DNA of 64,000 nt from NCBI RefSeq assembly GCF_002234675.1, contig NC_019868.2, positions 25,310,293 through 25,374,292 on the forward strand, in the 5' to 3' direction. Source of the stretch: Oryzias latipes. Lineage: Eukaryota > Chordata > Actinopteri > Beloniformes > Adrianichthyidae. Position numbers and translations under genes: made by a program. This document shows positions 28,875 through 43,800 of this stretch, piece after piece. The notes below the pieces were generated by a model, which made no database searches, was not told the origin of the DNA, and saw only the letters and a program-made list of their open reading frames with translations. Each line of letters opens with the position of its first letter. Within the stretch, counting starts at the first letter, position 1.

Positions 28875-31800
28875 ATGGTGCTGTGCACCAGAAAGGTCTG
28901 CAGCCTGGCTGCAGCATGGTTTTCTCTGCTCTTCTCATCACTGCTGCTGCAGAAGGTAAATCTTTATCACAGAACTTCCTGTTTTATCATCCCGGAGGTA
29001 AAGTTACCGAGGGACTGAAACCACACAGTGTCTGATCAATGCCTATTTAATGTTTTGATCCAGAGGCTCTAAAGAAAATTTCAGCTACTGATCTTATTGC
29101 ATGTGGTCAGAGAAACACAAAAGAAAACCACTGTTACAACGAAAAGTAAGATGGTAGTACTGCCTCCTTTCTGACCGCAAATGCTGCATGTGATACATGT
29201 GATACATACAGTACAGACCATAAGTCTGGACACAGACTTATGGTCTGGTATGTCCAGACTTTTGGTCTGTACTGTGATTCCCTGTAGGAAGTCTACGCTC
29301 TGATTGTGTAACTTTCTCATTTCCAATACTGAGACTTCGTGCATTTATCACCTGAACAGAACTAACAGAACAGAACAGAACTAAAAATCCACACGACACC
29401 CCTGCACCTCTCCTGTTTCACCCCACTTACCCTCAAAAGTGTTGTACACTACAACCTGCCGCCTGTAGAAAAAGTATGCATGAACATTTTTGCGCTGCGG
29501 GCTCAGCCAGCGGCCTACGACCTTGATATTTCATGCGGACCACCTGCGTGTCGCAGACGTGGTCGTTTGTGAGTTTTTTTTTTTGTGAGTTTGTGAGTTT
29601 TCACTCGTATTCCCCCATAAGGGAAGTTGTGACTAAGGCTCAACAAGCCACACAGTTTCGTGGTAATTCATCTAACTGAATGTTAGTGTTTCTTTAAAAA
29701 AGTATCAATTAAAATGAAATATTATATACATATTTTATCCAATTAATTTGTTACAGAAGTAAAGTTTAAGGAATCGAGTAATTGCCTTGCGACAGACTGG
29801 CGACTTGTCCAGAGTGAACCCCGCCTTCACCCAACAGTAACCAGGTTAGGCTCTGGGAACCCCGTAACCCCGTAAGGGATAAAACGGGTTCAAAAAATGG
29901 TTGATGGGGATAAGTCAAACGCAGAGTTAGATGTGGCCCTGGCTCAAATCCCGGCTGGATCCTTTCTGTGTTTGCACTTTCTCCTAGCGTATGTGTGGGT
30001 TTTCTCCCCAGCACTCCCGCTTCCCCCCCACAGTCCAAAACTATGCTTCTCAGGGGATGAAGTTTCCATTCTCTCTGTGTGCAAATGTGAGTGTTTTACT
30101 GATGGAGTCAAACCTGCGTCTTTGGGATCCAGCAGATATCTCCTGTATGCGGGGTCCCGTCCTGCCCCCGGAGCTGCAGCTGCCCCGCCGTCAAAGAGGT
30201 CCACTGCACTTTCAGACACCTCACTGCTGTGCCAAAAACCTTTCCCAAAGACACGGAAAGGCTCAACTTTGGGTGAGGCTCCACTCCCAATGAGTTTTTT
30301 AAAAAAAAACAACAACAACATCTAACTGCTCTCTAAAGGGATTGATCTCTTGATCGGCTGACAAATCATCAGAGGCGACTCACAGAAATTCTTTTCTCAT
30401 GAGATGGAATCAGAAAAACAACAGACACAATCCAACAATACAAAAGCAGAGGTCTGAATGAGCTGTGACTGATAGCATTTGTTTAAAACCCAGATGATTA
30501 ACTCTCAGCAGCAGCAGCGAGTTGTCTCCATGTGCATTTAATTTCAGATAAGAAAGATATTTAGCAGAGCTACACCGCTGACAGAAGAGAGACCATCTGC
30601 ATTTTCGGTCAAAAGAGGCGCTCTGCAGTTTCTGTACGGGAAATACGAAGGGATGACATCACAGAAAGAAATCACAGCACATAGTGAAGCCACCAATAAT
30701 CAAGGGTCAGGAGTCATTTCTGCACACGAGGACTTGGTACAAAACTAAACAAACGGCACACCTCTGTCGTATCGTCACTACATGTCTAATCTGCTAAACA
30801 GAAGTCTGTAAAAGTTCCTTTAAATCATGTAAACCATATATTTAGGCTGCAAAATCAACTCTGAGGATCATTCATAAGAAATGGAGATCCTTAAAAACCT
30901 CAATACTTTCAGCAAAAATAATCAGTTTCCTTAATCCTTCTAACATTTTAGGAGGATCTGCATCTTAGTGGACAACAAATAAAAAAAAAGAGAAATATTG
31001 AATTTATCCCATAATTAAAACATGATGTGAAATGGTCACAGGTTAAATTATATATATTGTTGTAAAAGGTTTTGCTGCTTGTCATGGATGAACATTCATA
31101 TCAGGTTTGGCAGATCAATTCTTGCAGTTACTTCACCTGGCCACTGGGTGGTGCAGGCTGGGATGTGTTTTGGAAAACTCAGGTGTGCAGGTGTGGGGAA
31201 TCTAGTGGGGAAAGCCACATTTATAGGTTTGTGTGTGTTGGTGTGTAATCAGGATGTGAAACTTTTGAATTCCTGTTTGAGCTCATTTCTTAACCAAATC
31301 CCTTCTTTGTTTTTTTAAGTAATTAAACAAAACTGATAAATGGATTTTCAACCCAAGTTGGAGAGAACTTTAAATTCTCTTAGTGGTGCAGGCAAAGAAT
31401 AATTTACCACCACATATTCTTCTCATGAAAAACATTAAACAAATCCATGATATAAATGAAAATAATGATTTTTTTCTTTAGGATTTATTTGTGGGGAAGT
31501 TAGTCTGAGCCTTTAGCACCAAAACAAAACTTTTGAATGTTGAAGTTTCCTTTTTTATTGCACAGCTTACATTTGAAGTTACTTACATTCAGGCTCCAGC
31601 TTTGGTCAGCAGACTGAGTTCAGAACAGAACAAGTTTAACATAACATGAAAGTCAGGAAAAAGGTTTTCTATCAAGTTTTTTTTTGATAGATCCAAAATA
31701 AAGGCATCTGTTTCTTCCGTCAAATAATTTTATTTTGGAAATGTGATGTTAAGATGCACCAGCATCTTAGCAGCTATTTACTTGTCTGCATAGATTATTT

Positions 31801-34800
31801 GAGCTCATATTCTGTCAAAAACTCTCTTCAGGAACAGCTGCAGCTGGATGTTTTGGTTTTTTAGATGTCTTGCTGTGCCTTAAATTTGTTTTCCGGGGTT
31901 TTTCTTTTAAAGAAAAAACCTTAAAATGGCCAGAAGCTGGTTTGGATTTTCTCAGGGTTGCAGCTCACCTTGAAGAATCGGCACAGAGAGTTACAGTTGA
32001 GAGGGATAAGCCTGACATCTGGCCCTGAACGGTGACAGCAGGGCTGAAGGTTGAGCGCTTTGAGATGAATAATGGAAAACAGCTTTTCCATTTTATTTTA
32101 TTTCTATGCTCTGCACCTTTTGAAGCTGAAAGCAGAGTTGCCTCTACCCCAAAAGTGCAAAAAATATAAGTAAACTAGTGGGTAAGGATAAAAGTTTCCG
32201 TTTTTTAATTAAACTTAATTGATGCTCAAATACACGATTGAATGAGCCTTGCAAAGTGAAAACTGGATTGAAAAATGTGAAGAACATAATCAACCAGGTA
32301 TTAAAGGCTGGCTCAATGACTGGTGGATCAAAGGAGAGCTGCAGATCATTTTTGTTAACAAAGTTGAGGTTTCCCTGTGTTTTTCAGCTCAGTCCCCTGT
32401 GTGGACACCTAAAAAAAACGTGTTCATTCATGGATCTGAAAGCACTCTGTGATCTATGTGATTTCAAAATTTTCACAGACGGTAGTAGAAAAGTCAAAAG
32501 TGCCGTATGTTTTGAATTGTGAAGGGATTACTGCTCCCTGGGAACCTGCACAAATCTGTGCAGCAGCTCAGAGTCTGAGTACAGGAGGCTGCACTCTGTC
32601 AGTCGGTCTGCCAAACACGGACAGCGAAAGTGAGTTTCAGCTGCTTTTTTGTGAATAAACTTTCCAAACCCAGTCAGTTCCAGCTATGCACACATATAGA
32701 AAAAGGTTTCACCTTAAACCAGTTTTTTCACCTTCCCTTTGAGGGTCAAAGGTTGCCTATGGGATCTTACAATCCATGAAAACTTTGTTTTCTTTTCATT
32801 TTCAGGATCATATTTCTTATAAAGGAAAGAATTTTGTTTTTACAAACTAAAACTTGACTTTGAACTGCACGCACACAAGCTAGTCCAACCTAACCCCAAC
32901 TAAATCTAGCTCCTCCAGAATCCGACCAGAGCTAAAACTTTCAGTAAATCTCAGTAAAATACAGCAAAATTAAGTTTGCTATTGCAAGAGGACGTGAAAG
33001 TTTGGTTTTTCTCCACAGGATTTAAAAGAACATAAAGGCCCACTCCGATTATCTTTTGATCTGTTTGAAAAGCGTTCCCAGTGGTCTTTTAATTATGATT
33101 ATGCTGTCTTTAGTCAAAAACTAGGAAACCCGTGTTGTTTATTTAAGACATAGTTTCTGCAGAGCGGCAGGAGTTGATTAAAAATGTACCTCTGAGTTGT
33201 GGGCGGGATTGATGACCCTCCCCACAGCTGCTGAGAGCTCTTTGTTTACATGGTCTCCTGACACGCTCAAGCTAACATTACCGGTGCGACAAAAATGGTG
33301 GGCAATATTGTAGCTATTAGTTTGATTCGGATTCCAGCTCAGACGAGGAAAACAAAGGATTCTCAACAATTTGAACAAAGAAATACTCAGAAATGTAATT
33401 TAAAGCTTAATTTTCGTTATATGTGTCCTCCCTCTTGACACAAAAAGCCACAAGAACATGTTAAAAACACCAAAAAACAATTTTCATCAGAGTGAGTCTT
33501 TAAACTAAGTGCAAAAATATAAAACCAGAAACATGTCTGACCCCCATCCATGTCTGCTGGTGTTCTAATAAACTCTTTCATCTCCTCTTCTGTTTGCTGT
33601 CCTTGCTTTACAGCTACAACAGCCTGACAGAGGTGAAGGGGTCAGAGTTTAGACCCCTAAGGCAACTGGAAATGCTCATGTTACATGGAAACGACATTAT
33701 CTCGGTTCATCCTGGGGCTTTCTACAGCCTGAGGTCCCTGCAGGTATCGTTTTTGTGTCTTCAATAGCTAAATTTGCATTTTTTTAACCAGTTTGTGTGT
33801 ATATCAAACAGTTCTGCTCAACCTTTACCCAAGGAGAAAATATGTTTTTGTTCTTGTGGCTGGCTAATGTTAGCACCTCCTGTTTATGCACAGAGTTTTC
33901 TCCTACAGTAAATCCTGTCAAACACATTCATGTCAATGATTTGCTGTACTGACTGCATGCAGAGTCCGTGTTGCCAAAAAGAGTCAGGGTTAGCATTTTT
34001 AGCACACAACTCTAGACTTTGTGTAACTTTACATCATAAAGTGACATAAATGTAAGCCAAACCTTTGTTTTTCCAGATTCTGAAGCTGAGCTACAACAAG
34101 CTAACATTGGTAAACGCGGCCATGTTGGAGGGTCTGGTCAGTTTAGTCCGTCTACATCTGGACCACAACCTAATAGACTTCATTGAGCCGTATTCTTTTA
34201 ATGGGCTGACTTCACTGAAGCTCCTGCAGTTGGAGGGAAACCTTCTCAAAGAGATCCACCCTCATACCTTCATAACTGTGTCAGTATTGGGAAACTTTTG
34301 GACTTCTGGGCTCAAGTAAGAAAACAAAAAAGCTTTGAATTTCCGCTGACTAACACATAAAACCTGTATTTGTGTCTAGCAAATAAACCAGATAACATGC
34401 CATTATTGTCTTAGACACTTGCACCTTTCAGACAACTTGCTGGAGCAACTCCCTACTGCAGCACTGAAGACGGCTCAAAGGCTGGAGCTCCTTACTCTAC
34501 ATGGAAATCCATGGACCTGTGACTGTCAGCTTCAATGGCTCATTGAATGGAGTGAAGCACATGAAGGTAAAATTCTAAGGTTTCAAATTTTTGTTAGTTA
34601 GCTGCATGCATTTTATCATCAAAACCCCTTGTTAAGAAAAACCAAGCAAGCAAACAACATGCAGAACATTTCTGAAAACACTTGTATATTAATATTAAAG
34701 GTTGTGTACAAACTCTTGTGCTGTTACTTTGCATTTCACATATTTTTACAAAAACTAACAGATCATATTGTTGTGGTTTAGGGTACTGTTTATTCATTCC

Positions 34801-37800
34801 AACATCTGTTTTTTCTTTTTTTAAACTATCTTCTAGGAGTAATAAAGTGTAAGAAAGAACGGGGCTCAAGTGAAACATGCCCTCGTTGCTCCTACCCTCA
34901 ACATCTGAATGGTAGCCAGCTGCTAGGATTAACTGCAGGCAAGCTTACCTGTGAACGGCCACTTCTACAATCCCCATTAAAACAATGGGACAATCCTGTG
35001 TGGGCGGAGTCAGAAGCAGAGCCTGACCTGCCATACATACAGGACTTTGAAAAACCTCTGGGCCTCCTAACCATCGTTCTCTCTGACAGCCATGGGAACA
35101 GTGCCCATGTGGCGTGTGATGTGCGCCACCCAGGGGACAGCGCGTCCATGACGTGGAGTGTGAATTCACGGACACCCGGGGAACTATCTGTGAACGTATC
35201 ACTAGTGACTGTTCTTGAGTGCCAGATCGATCGAGAAAAGTTACAAAACCTCTGGCAGTTGGTAGCATATTACTATGAAAGCCCTGCAATCTTGGAGAGA
35301 GGTCATCTAAGAGGAAACACAAGTGGCGTTACATATCAGTATGTCCAAGTGGTGAACGAGAATTCTCCGTATTTCACAGAGTTGAAAGGGTATTTGGTGG
35401 CAGAGCCCGCATGGCTCCTTCAACCAAGAGTTATATTGAAGCTAAACAGGCAGCAGACAACAACAAAGAAGCTTGTAATGGATTTCACCACTTTAATTAC
35501 AAAAGAAATCAGCAGCAACAGGGCACAAGAAAATGGGGACAACTTTGCTACATCCTGGGCGTTACTTCGAAGAGGGACTACTGGGCGAATTCAGACAGCT
35601 CTGGAGGGGTCAAAGGTTCATTTGGAGTGTAGTGTTATAACTTCTGACCCGCAAGTGAGAGTGGAGTGGATACTTCCAGATCTGTCCACTTTAGAGGATT
35701 CAAATGACAAAATAGAATTTTCAGAAGGAGGGAAACTTGTCATTCTAAATGCCTCCATGTCTGACTCAGGTGTTTACCACTGCATCATCAGAACCAAGTC
35801 TGGTGTAGACCTTTTGCCACTAAGACTTACCATCAAAGAGCGTTCTCTCAGTCCCACAGCCTTAAATGGTCAGAAAATTACAATTAAGAGGGGGGGCTTT
35901 TTCTCTCTTCCTTGTGAAGTGACCTCAGTACTCCCCACTCAAACTATTTGGTACCTGCCTAAAAACCAAGTGCTGCTTCCCACACAAAGGACAAGAAGAC
36001 TAGAAGTGACAGAAAATGGGACGTTGGTTGGAAGGAAGCTTATGCAAGAGGATGCTGGCGAATACAGCTGTGTGGCCTCTAATCTATACGGAGTTGACAT
36101 GTTGTCTCATGTAGTAGAAGTCACAGAGGTAAAGCGTTTTGATGAATCCAAAGTACAGCCGGAGGGCCAACAAACAATCCCCACACTTGGTGTGGAGGAC
36201 GGAGAGGGTTCAGGGGGAGATTATCAGGAAATCATACGTCCGTTTGCTACAGAGCTTCCTGAGAAAGTGGGAACACCACTAAATAGACCTAACAGGTTAT
36301 TTAAAAAGACACTGATGAAAAACTCAAGAAGGAAACCTAATAAATCTATTAAGGAATTAGATCCAAATCGTTGGGCAGAGATACTAGCCAAAGCTCACTC
36401 GAATGCAAGTGCTCCTCTTCCCACAGAGCAGTCTGTAGAAGATCCCAGTACTATAATTGTCCACAAAATTGAAACCACAACTGCTGTTGCAACCACAGGC
36501 GCTGAAAAGGCTAACTCCCTCCATGATATTACTACCCCTCTTGATGCAGAGTCAAAAATGTTTTCTTTTGTCCCAAAAATTGATGCTAAAATGCATTCAA
36601 ACAAACAGAATCTTCATAAAAGTCTTGAAATGTCAGAGAATCAAGTTCATCATTCTAGTCTTCCTGGAAGCACACCATCACCCCAACTGTCAACTGAAGG
36701 GACCATTGAAAAAGTAAGAGCTATCACACATCCCCCTTTTATGAGAACTACACAGCTTGGTGTGAGGCCAGGTATCCGACACCCAAACGGGAGAAGACCC
36801 CCTTTTAGACGAGGAAGACCCCCAATGAGAAGAATCCATCCACACATCAAACCTTTCTACCATCCATTTAAAAACTCCCAAACCACTCTTCGCCCAGTAC
36901 CAACCACAATTTCAACTACAACAACCACCACCACAACAACCCCTGTTACCACAACAACAACAACCACCACCACTACAACAACAACCCCTACTCCTACAAC
37001 AACAACCCTAGTTCCAACTACAGCGGACTACAATAGACATTTATCTGCTGAGTATAACATAGATGAGGACAACTATTATGATGACTATGATTATAAGAAT
37101 ACTGTAACCTTGAATAAAAATGAAGATCTAAACAGTGGAACTACTTACAATCCCATTGGCAATTATTTCACTCCATCTCTATCCTTTTCTGAAACGGATC
37201 CCAATGTAAGTAAAATAAATGTACCAACTCCAAAAACATTTGCAATTCCAAAGCTTGATAATTCACACTTGGGGAAAGCTGACCACCTTGTAAATTTAAG
37301 GACAACTGGTATAAAGAGCACAGGAATGAAGGAAAAAACTGAAGCAAATGATAGACATAACAAAAAGCCACATGTAGATGATAAAAATAAGAACCGTATG
37401 ACAGAAACAAAGGAGCAAGAGAAACACAGATCTGCTGATATCATTGGGGAAGATGAAGAAAACTTGAGAAAAAAGTTAGTTACTCAGAGCTACAATGTGC
37501 AAAATAACATTAGGTTAACTACCCGGAATAGACCAAACAGACCTCTGCCTGAACAAAGTATACCGAAACATACAAGAACATCATCTGTAAAGAGTTTTTC
37601 AACAAACACCCAAGAAGAACATGCATTCACACAGGGCAAAGATAAAATGGTGAACAAGCCAACCAAGGTCCCTGAAACCCGCAGTCCTTCCATTGTGGAG
37701 CCACTCCATCCCTGGCTTCTCCAGACCAACCAGGGTAATGGAAAAACTAGCGGTTCTAGAATTATGAACACAAACCAAAACAGAAATACAGGAGTTCAAA

Positions 37801-40800
37801 CTGAGGTGAAACATAGCAAAGGTTCCCATCATCCCAAAGTGTATCCCACTTCCCACTGGTCTTCACACCACCACCATCCTCATCACTCTTACCCCTTAAA
37901 CCCTTCCTGGCCAAGCCAACGGTTGTTTCCTCACTTGAGACAAGGTAAATATAGTCTGGTAAATATCTCTCAAACAGGTTTTTTAGTTATAACAACCAAT
38001 GGATGTCATTAATATAAAGTAATGCTAAGATCATTTGGATTTTTTTTCCAAAGGTTCTGGATCACACGTTGCAGCTACCTATCATCCCTGGCCTTTCCCC
38101 CACCCCTGGGTTCACAGCTCTTTTGTGACCAACCGTCCTGAGATCACAGCTGAAACAATAAAACCTACTCCAACTATGGCCACAATGGAAAACTCCAGGA
38201 CTATACCATCTAAACTCCATCATTACAATTTAGATTTCAGCAGCCAAACAAGAGATAAATTGCTCATGTCAAGACTGAGGAACAGATACAGACAGGTACA
38301 TGAAGGGTGTGCGTGACAAGTGACTTATTTTGATTGATTCTGCTTTTTCAAAATTTGTGTTGGAATATGTAGCTGGATTTTTCTAGTTACATATTATATA
38401 TACATATACATATATGTGTCATTGATTTACAAACTTTTTATAACATAACTTCAATTTGACCTTTCATTGGTTCGTTTTAAGCAAATGTATTTCAAAAAAG
38501 ATTATAGATTTTTTTATAAATACTGTAAACCTTAACTCTAGAGGAAATACATTTGATAATGGGTTAAAATTAAAAGTCAGGATTGGAACAAAATTAGAAT
38601 TGAAATGATCAACACAGTTTATAGTTATTTATCTATATGCAGGCCTAATTATAACTTTAGCATGTGCCTGAGAATCTAGTACTTTAGAAGTAGATTGTTT
38701 TGGTTTTGTTGATAAAGCTCTGTCCTTGTGTCTGTCTCTTACAAATCTAATAGACTTAAAATATGTCGAATTTGAAGACATGGGTATCACTTTAGACTCA
38801 TGGTTGGTTCTTTGACCCCTTAAGTATCTGTAGCTTCCTGTACCAAATGTGTGCAAGCAATGTGTCTTTATTATTAGCATAAAGCAATCAATTTAAAACA
38901 CAGAATGACTATATGGGCTTGAGCCCATGAGCAACCTAATCCAACTGGGAGACTTTGGGATTGTTGGCATTGTAATACTTGAACATTTTTTAATCACATT
39001 TATGGGTTCCTACCGTGTAGTTAAAATAATTACAACCTAACATGTCTATGAAGGTACTCTCAAAGAGAGTCTCTCTGTTCTAATGAAAACCTAAGGATAA
39101 TGAGAAAGTTTTAATGTTAATACTGCTTTAACCTTATTTTTAACTCTTTCTGAATTGACATATAGACCTAGTTGATTACAGCCTTTGAACATTTTTTAAA
39201 AAGGTGGATTTTTTTACAATAGAATATAAACTGAATCATTTGAATGAATATATTTTTAATTATTTGTATTTTTCAGGTGCAGCTCAATCACACAAGCCAG
39301 CTAGGAAGGGCAGTGACATATAAACCCATCAAGAACAATCCTTCACCCTCAAAACCCAACTTTCCAACTTTACAAAGGCACTACATGCCAAAACAACTAT
39401 TTCCTACTCCATCTTACTCTTACCCCTTGCAAGTCCCAAACCCTGGTAAAACATCATCATCATTGGTCATCGGGTTTCTCCCCACATCTGTTTCTTACCA
39501 CTTCACCGCATCACACTCTGTCTATGAAGGTGAGTGGGCTATTGGAGACTTATAACCAGACATGAAGAGCAAATCAAAGGTCTATTAAACAGAATATTTA
39601 AGAAAAAAGTTCTCTAATTTACTCTATTATTTTAATAGGAAGACAACACAGCTTCCGACAACCCACCGCTGCACCTCTTTTCCCATGGTTACGAGTAGCT
39701 GGGGGAGGTGGGGTGAAACCCCACATCAACACTGTAACTACAAGTATGTCTGTGCTGGCAGAGACTGACGTGTTCCTTCCCTGCAAAGCCACTGGAAATC
39801 CAGAACCCAATATTGCATGGACCAAAGTATCCACAGGTAAGGTCCAGAGAAGTGAACAGGTAAGTACAGAAGAATCTGTTTGGAAATGGGTAATCCATAT
39901 TTTGCCTTAGTACATTGATCATATTATTGGTTCCGTTGCAGCATGTTTTAAAATGTGAAGTACAAAAGATATTAAATGTTGTAGTGGATGTCTTGTGGAG
40001 TGTTTCTATTTTCCTCTCTTTTATGTCATCAGGTGCCACTATATCATCAAACACCAGACATGGCCCTCGCTTTGAAGTCTTCAAAAATGGAACTTTTCTC
40101 ATTAGAAACATTCAACTTCAGGATCGAGGACAGTACCTCTGCATGGCCCAGAACAGGCTGGGATCAGACCAGATGGCCATCACCTTATCTGTTCAGATTG
40201 AGTCCCCAAAGATTCAAAGACCCAAGTCCACAGAAATAGTAGTCTATTTAGGAAAAGGTGCGACTCTACACTGCCTTGCTTCTGGAAAACCGGCAGCCCA
40301 AATTTCCTGGATTCTCCCAGACAGAACATTTGTTCAAGAAGTTGGGACAGTTCACTCAGTTTTTTCTGCAATATCCCTTCTCCAAAATGGGACCCTACAA
40401 ATACATTCTACCAACTTCACCAGCAAAGGGGACTATAAATGTATTGCAAGCAATGCAGCAGGTGCTGATACCATCACTTATCACCTCCATGTTGCAGCGC
40501 TGCCTCCAAGCATAAGTGAAGTACCAACAGACAGTCTTATTGTTCAGCCAGGTACAAAGAAGAACTATTGTTTTATTGTCTTTAATAGGACAGTGCAGTC
40601 TATGGCTCTATTTGTGTAAATGTTACTTATCTAAACTTGTGAAATCCCATTTATCCAGGCAGGAATGTGTATGTTCACTGTTCTGTGAAGGGCGAACCAG
40701 CACCTACTTTAAAATGGATTCTTCCAGAAGGCATCCATGTTAAGCCATTGCAGTTTCTTGGAAGCAGGTTATACATCTTCCCCAATGGAACGCTGTTTGT

Positions 40801-43800
40801 GAAGAATGTTTCTCCCTCTGATAGTGGAAGGTACAAATTACATTCTTCTGATAGATTGTAACATAATTTTGTTTGTGCAATGTTGCATTCAACAGTCAGC
40901 TTCCTGCCATACATGGTTTCTATAGTAAAGCGTTACCACGCTTTTATCGTTCTACTTAGGTACGAGTGTTTGGCGACAAATGCAGTAGGGATTGCCAAAA
41001 GAACAGTCCAGCTAGAAGTGGAAGCACATTCCTTTCTCTTTCCCCATCAGCCTCTCCCTCCACTTTCAATCCCTTTTACTCCCAACCATGCCACTCCATC
41101 TCGTCAACATGTGGTCTCAGCTATGTATGGTTCTACTGTCTACCTCCACTGTCCAGAATCCACTGGATCATCAAGAGGAACAGTTTGGCAGCTTCCATCT
41201 AAGGCCATCTTTGAACACCAGTACAGGTAACTCATATATCTACAAAAAGTTACTTTATACCACTAATAAAATTATATATGTTAAAAGGAACATGGCCTTA
41301 AAGTTTTCTGATTTAACCTTGTTCACATTTCCCACCTTTCTGTGTCCAGCCCAGAGAGACCAATTAAAGCTTTCCGTAATGGGACTCTAAGGATTCTTCA
41401 GCTAACAGAGCTGGATGGAGGGAAGTATTTGTGTATTTTTCAGCGGCCCAATGGTGAAGACATGGAGCTCTTCCAGGTATGAACAGGTCAGATGCTGGTT
41501 TGATCTTTGATCTCAGTGTCAAATTGGTCACCTTGTGAAATGAAACCAAAAAGTAATTCTTAAGCATTCCTTTAGTTTTCTGTGATGATTTCACCAATGT
41601 TATTTCTGCATTTATTTTCAAAGGGTCTTCCTCAAAACATCCAACCTAATTGTTGTCCTTAGTTCAGGAAATGTATGCGATAAAAGAACTACTCTCACTA
41701 ACTCGTAAAGAACATGCTTACTAGCACCACAAACTCAACCTGCCAAAGAAATATAGATAATATATAAATATAAATATTTTTTTCTTAAAAGATGCTCCTA
41801 TAACCTATTGCAGATGTCGTTTCATGTTTTTTTGTTTATTTTTTAACAGTTAGACGTGCTGATGACTCCTCCTAGAATTGAACATCTAAAGACTTCAAAG
41901 GCTGAGGTTACCTATGGAGAAAATTTTCAGGTATTCATTTGTTTGTGCAAAACTAAATGTTAAAGTGTTAAAAGCTAAATGCCCCATAGGAAATATCAAT
42001 GGATATTTTTTAAATGGATAATTTTCACGACAGATAAATGAACCAACAGTCAGGATTTCTTCAGGAGGGTTTTGTTTCTCCAGGTTATGAACCTGTAGCT
42101 TAGTTGTTAGAGGAAACAACTTCAGGACAGTGTTTCTCGCCCTATAGGTGGACTGTGTTGCAACTGGTCTTCCAGACCCAGACGTTTCCTGGAGTCTTCC
42201 AGATGGAACTATGATCAACAACGCTCTTCAGTCAGATGATAGCGGTCTGCGTAATCGCCGCTATGTCATGTTCGAGAATGGAACTCTGCTGCTCCAGCAC
42301 ATCAACAAAAAGGACGAGGGTGACTACACATGCTATGCTAAGAACAAACTGGGCAAGGATGAAAGAAAACTGAGTGTCAGAGTGGCACCAAAATCTCCAC
42401 AAATTGGATTAAAGTCACAATCCAAGGTGACGGTAAAACTGGGTGAATCAACAAAGCTAGAGTGTAAAGCAACTGGTGAACCCTTGCCGAAAATAATTTG
42501 GATCTCACCACAAAAGGATGTAATACCACTGTCAACAGAAAAATTTGAGATCATGGATGATGGGATCTTAATCATCAAGAAAGTATCTCTGGCAGATGAA
42601 GGAAAATATGCATGTGTAGCACGCAACTCTGTTGGTGGTGACATTAAATACACCACGGTTGAAGTTGAACACCAGAAACCCTTCATCAATGGAATGAAAG
42701 GAGAGAGTTCAACAAAACTTTTGGGAGTCTCCTATCAAACAGCTCTTATGGACTGCAGGGTAGAAGGAAAACCTGAGCCCAAAATCTGGTGGATTACTCC
42801 TTATGGGCTCTCGCTAACAACACCCTACCTCGGAGGCCGTTTCCAGGTTCACCAAAATGGAAGCCTAGAGCTCAGAGGGGTAAGAAAGACAGACGAAGGT
42901 AGATATACTTGTCTAGCTAAAAACCATCTTGGTGAAACATCGCTGTCAGTTGAGCTACAAGTAGCATCCTTAGCGGAAAAGCCTAGCTTTGCTGTTCCCA
43001 ACATTGAAATCTTACCGATAAAGCAAGATGGTTCTGGAATATCCCTCAAGTGTCCTGCTCGTGGGAAACCAAACCCAGAACTTTCATGGCTGCTTCCCAA
43101 TGGGACAATGTTAACACCTGGTCTACGACTCAAACGCTTTATCCATCATCTCTTGAATGGAACTTTACAAATCTTCAATCCCGCTGCAAATGATAAGGGG
43201 GTGTACCGATGCATAGCAAGAAATATAGCTGGACAAGCAGAGAAACGCTATGCCTTGGAAGCTGGCAGAAAGCCGGTAATCAGAGGATATACAGGTATGT
43301 ATTTACATTCAAATGTAAACAAAAGAAAGCTTAAGTTTAGTCTTACATGGCTATCAACTGTTTGTCTGTGAGAAAAAGATCTTCATTTTATTTCAACAAA
43401 TACTTTTGAAGCATAGTTGTCTCCACTATGTCTGTCTCACTATGTCTGTACTGTATGTATCATTATTAGTTGAATTTGTCATCTTTGCATTGAGTTTAAT
43501 TACTGATGTCTTCCACAGGTGGGATGAGAATTACTTTTGGCCTTAATCTCAACCTGCCATGTACAGTGGATGGGTGGCCTCAAGCATCAATCACGTGGAC
43601 TCTACCTAATGGTGCGGTTTTGGACAAACCTCAGACCATTGGGCGAATATCTTTCTTCAACAATGGGACGCTCCAAATCAAGCAGGTTGCCACTTTTGAT
43701 AAAGGAACATATATTTGTAAAGCCACCAATGCATATGGATCAACGGCACTGTCTTACCCAGTCACAGTGATGGTTTTCCCTCCACGGATCACGACCACAA

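Noticed and set aside
32520-32660. Possible mxra5 exon with Cys-rich content and a donor-like GTGAGT
   Set aside because: The LRRNT exon is clearly at 30136-30272, and the phase at 32640 does not fit the next exon.
36395-37856. Several minus-strand frames opposite the large mxra5 exon
   Set aside because: Low-complexity plus-strand coding leaves few antisense stops; no independent support.
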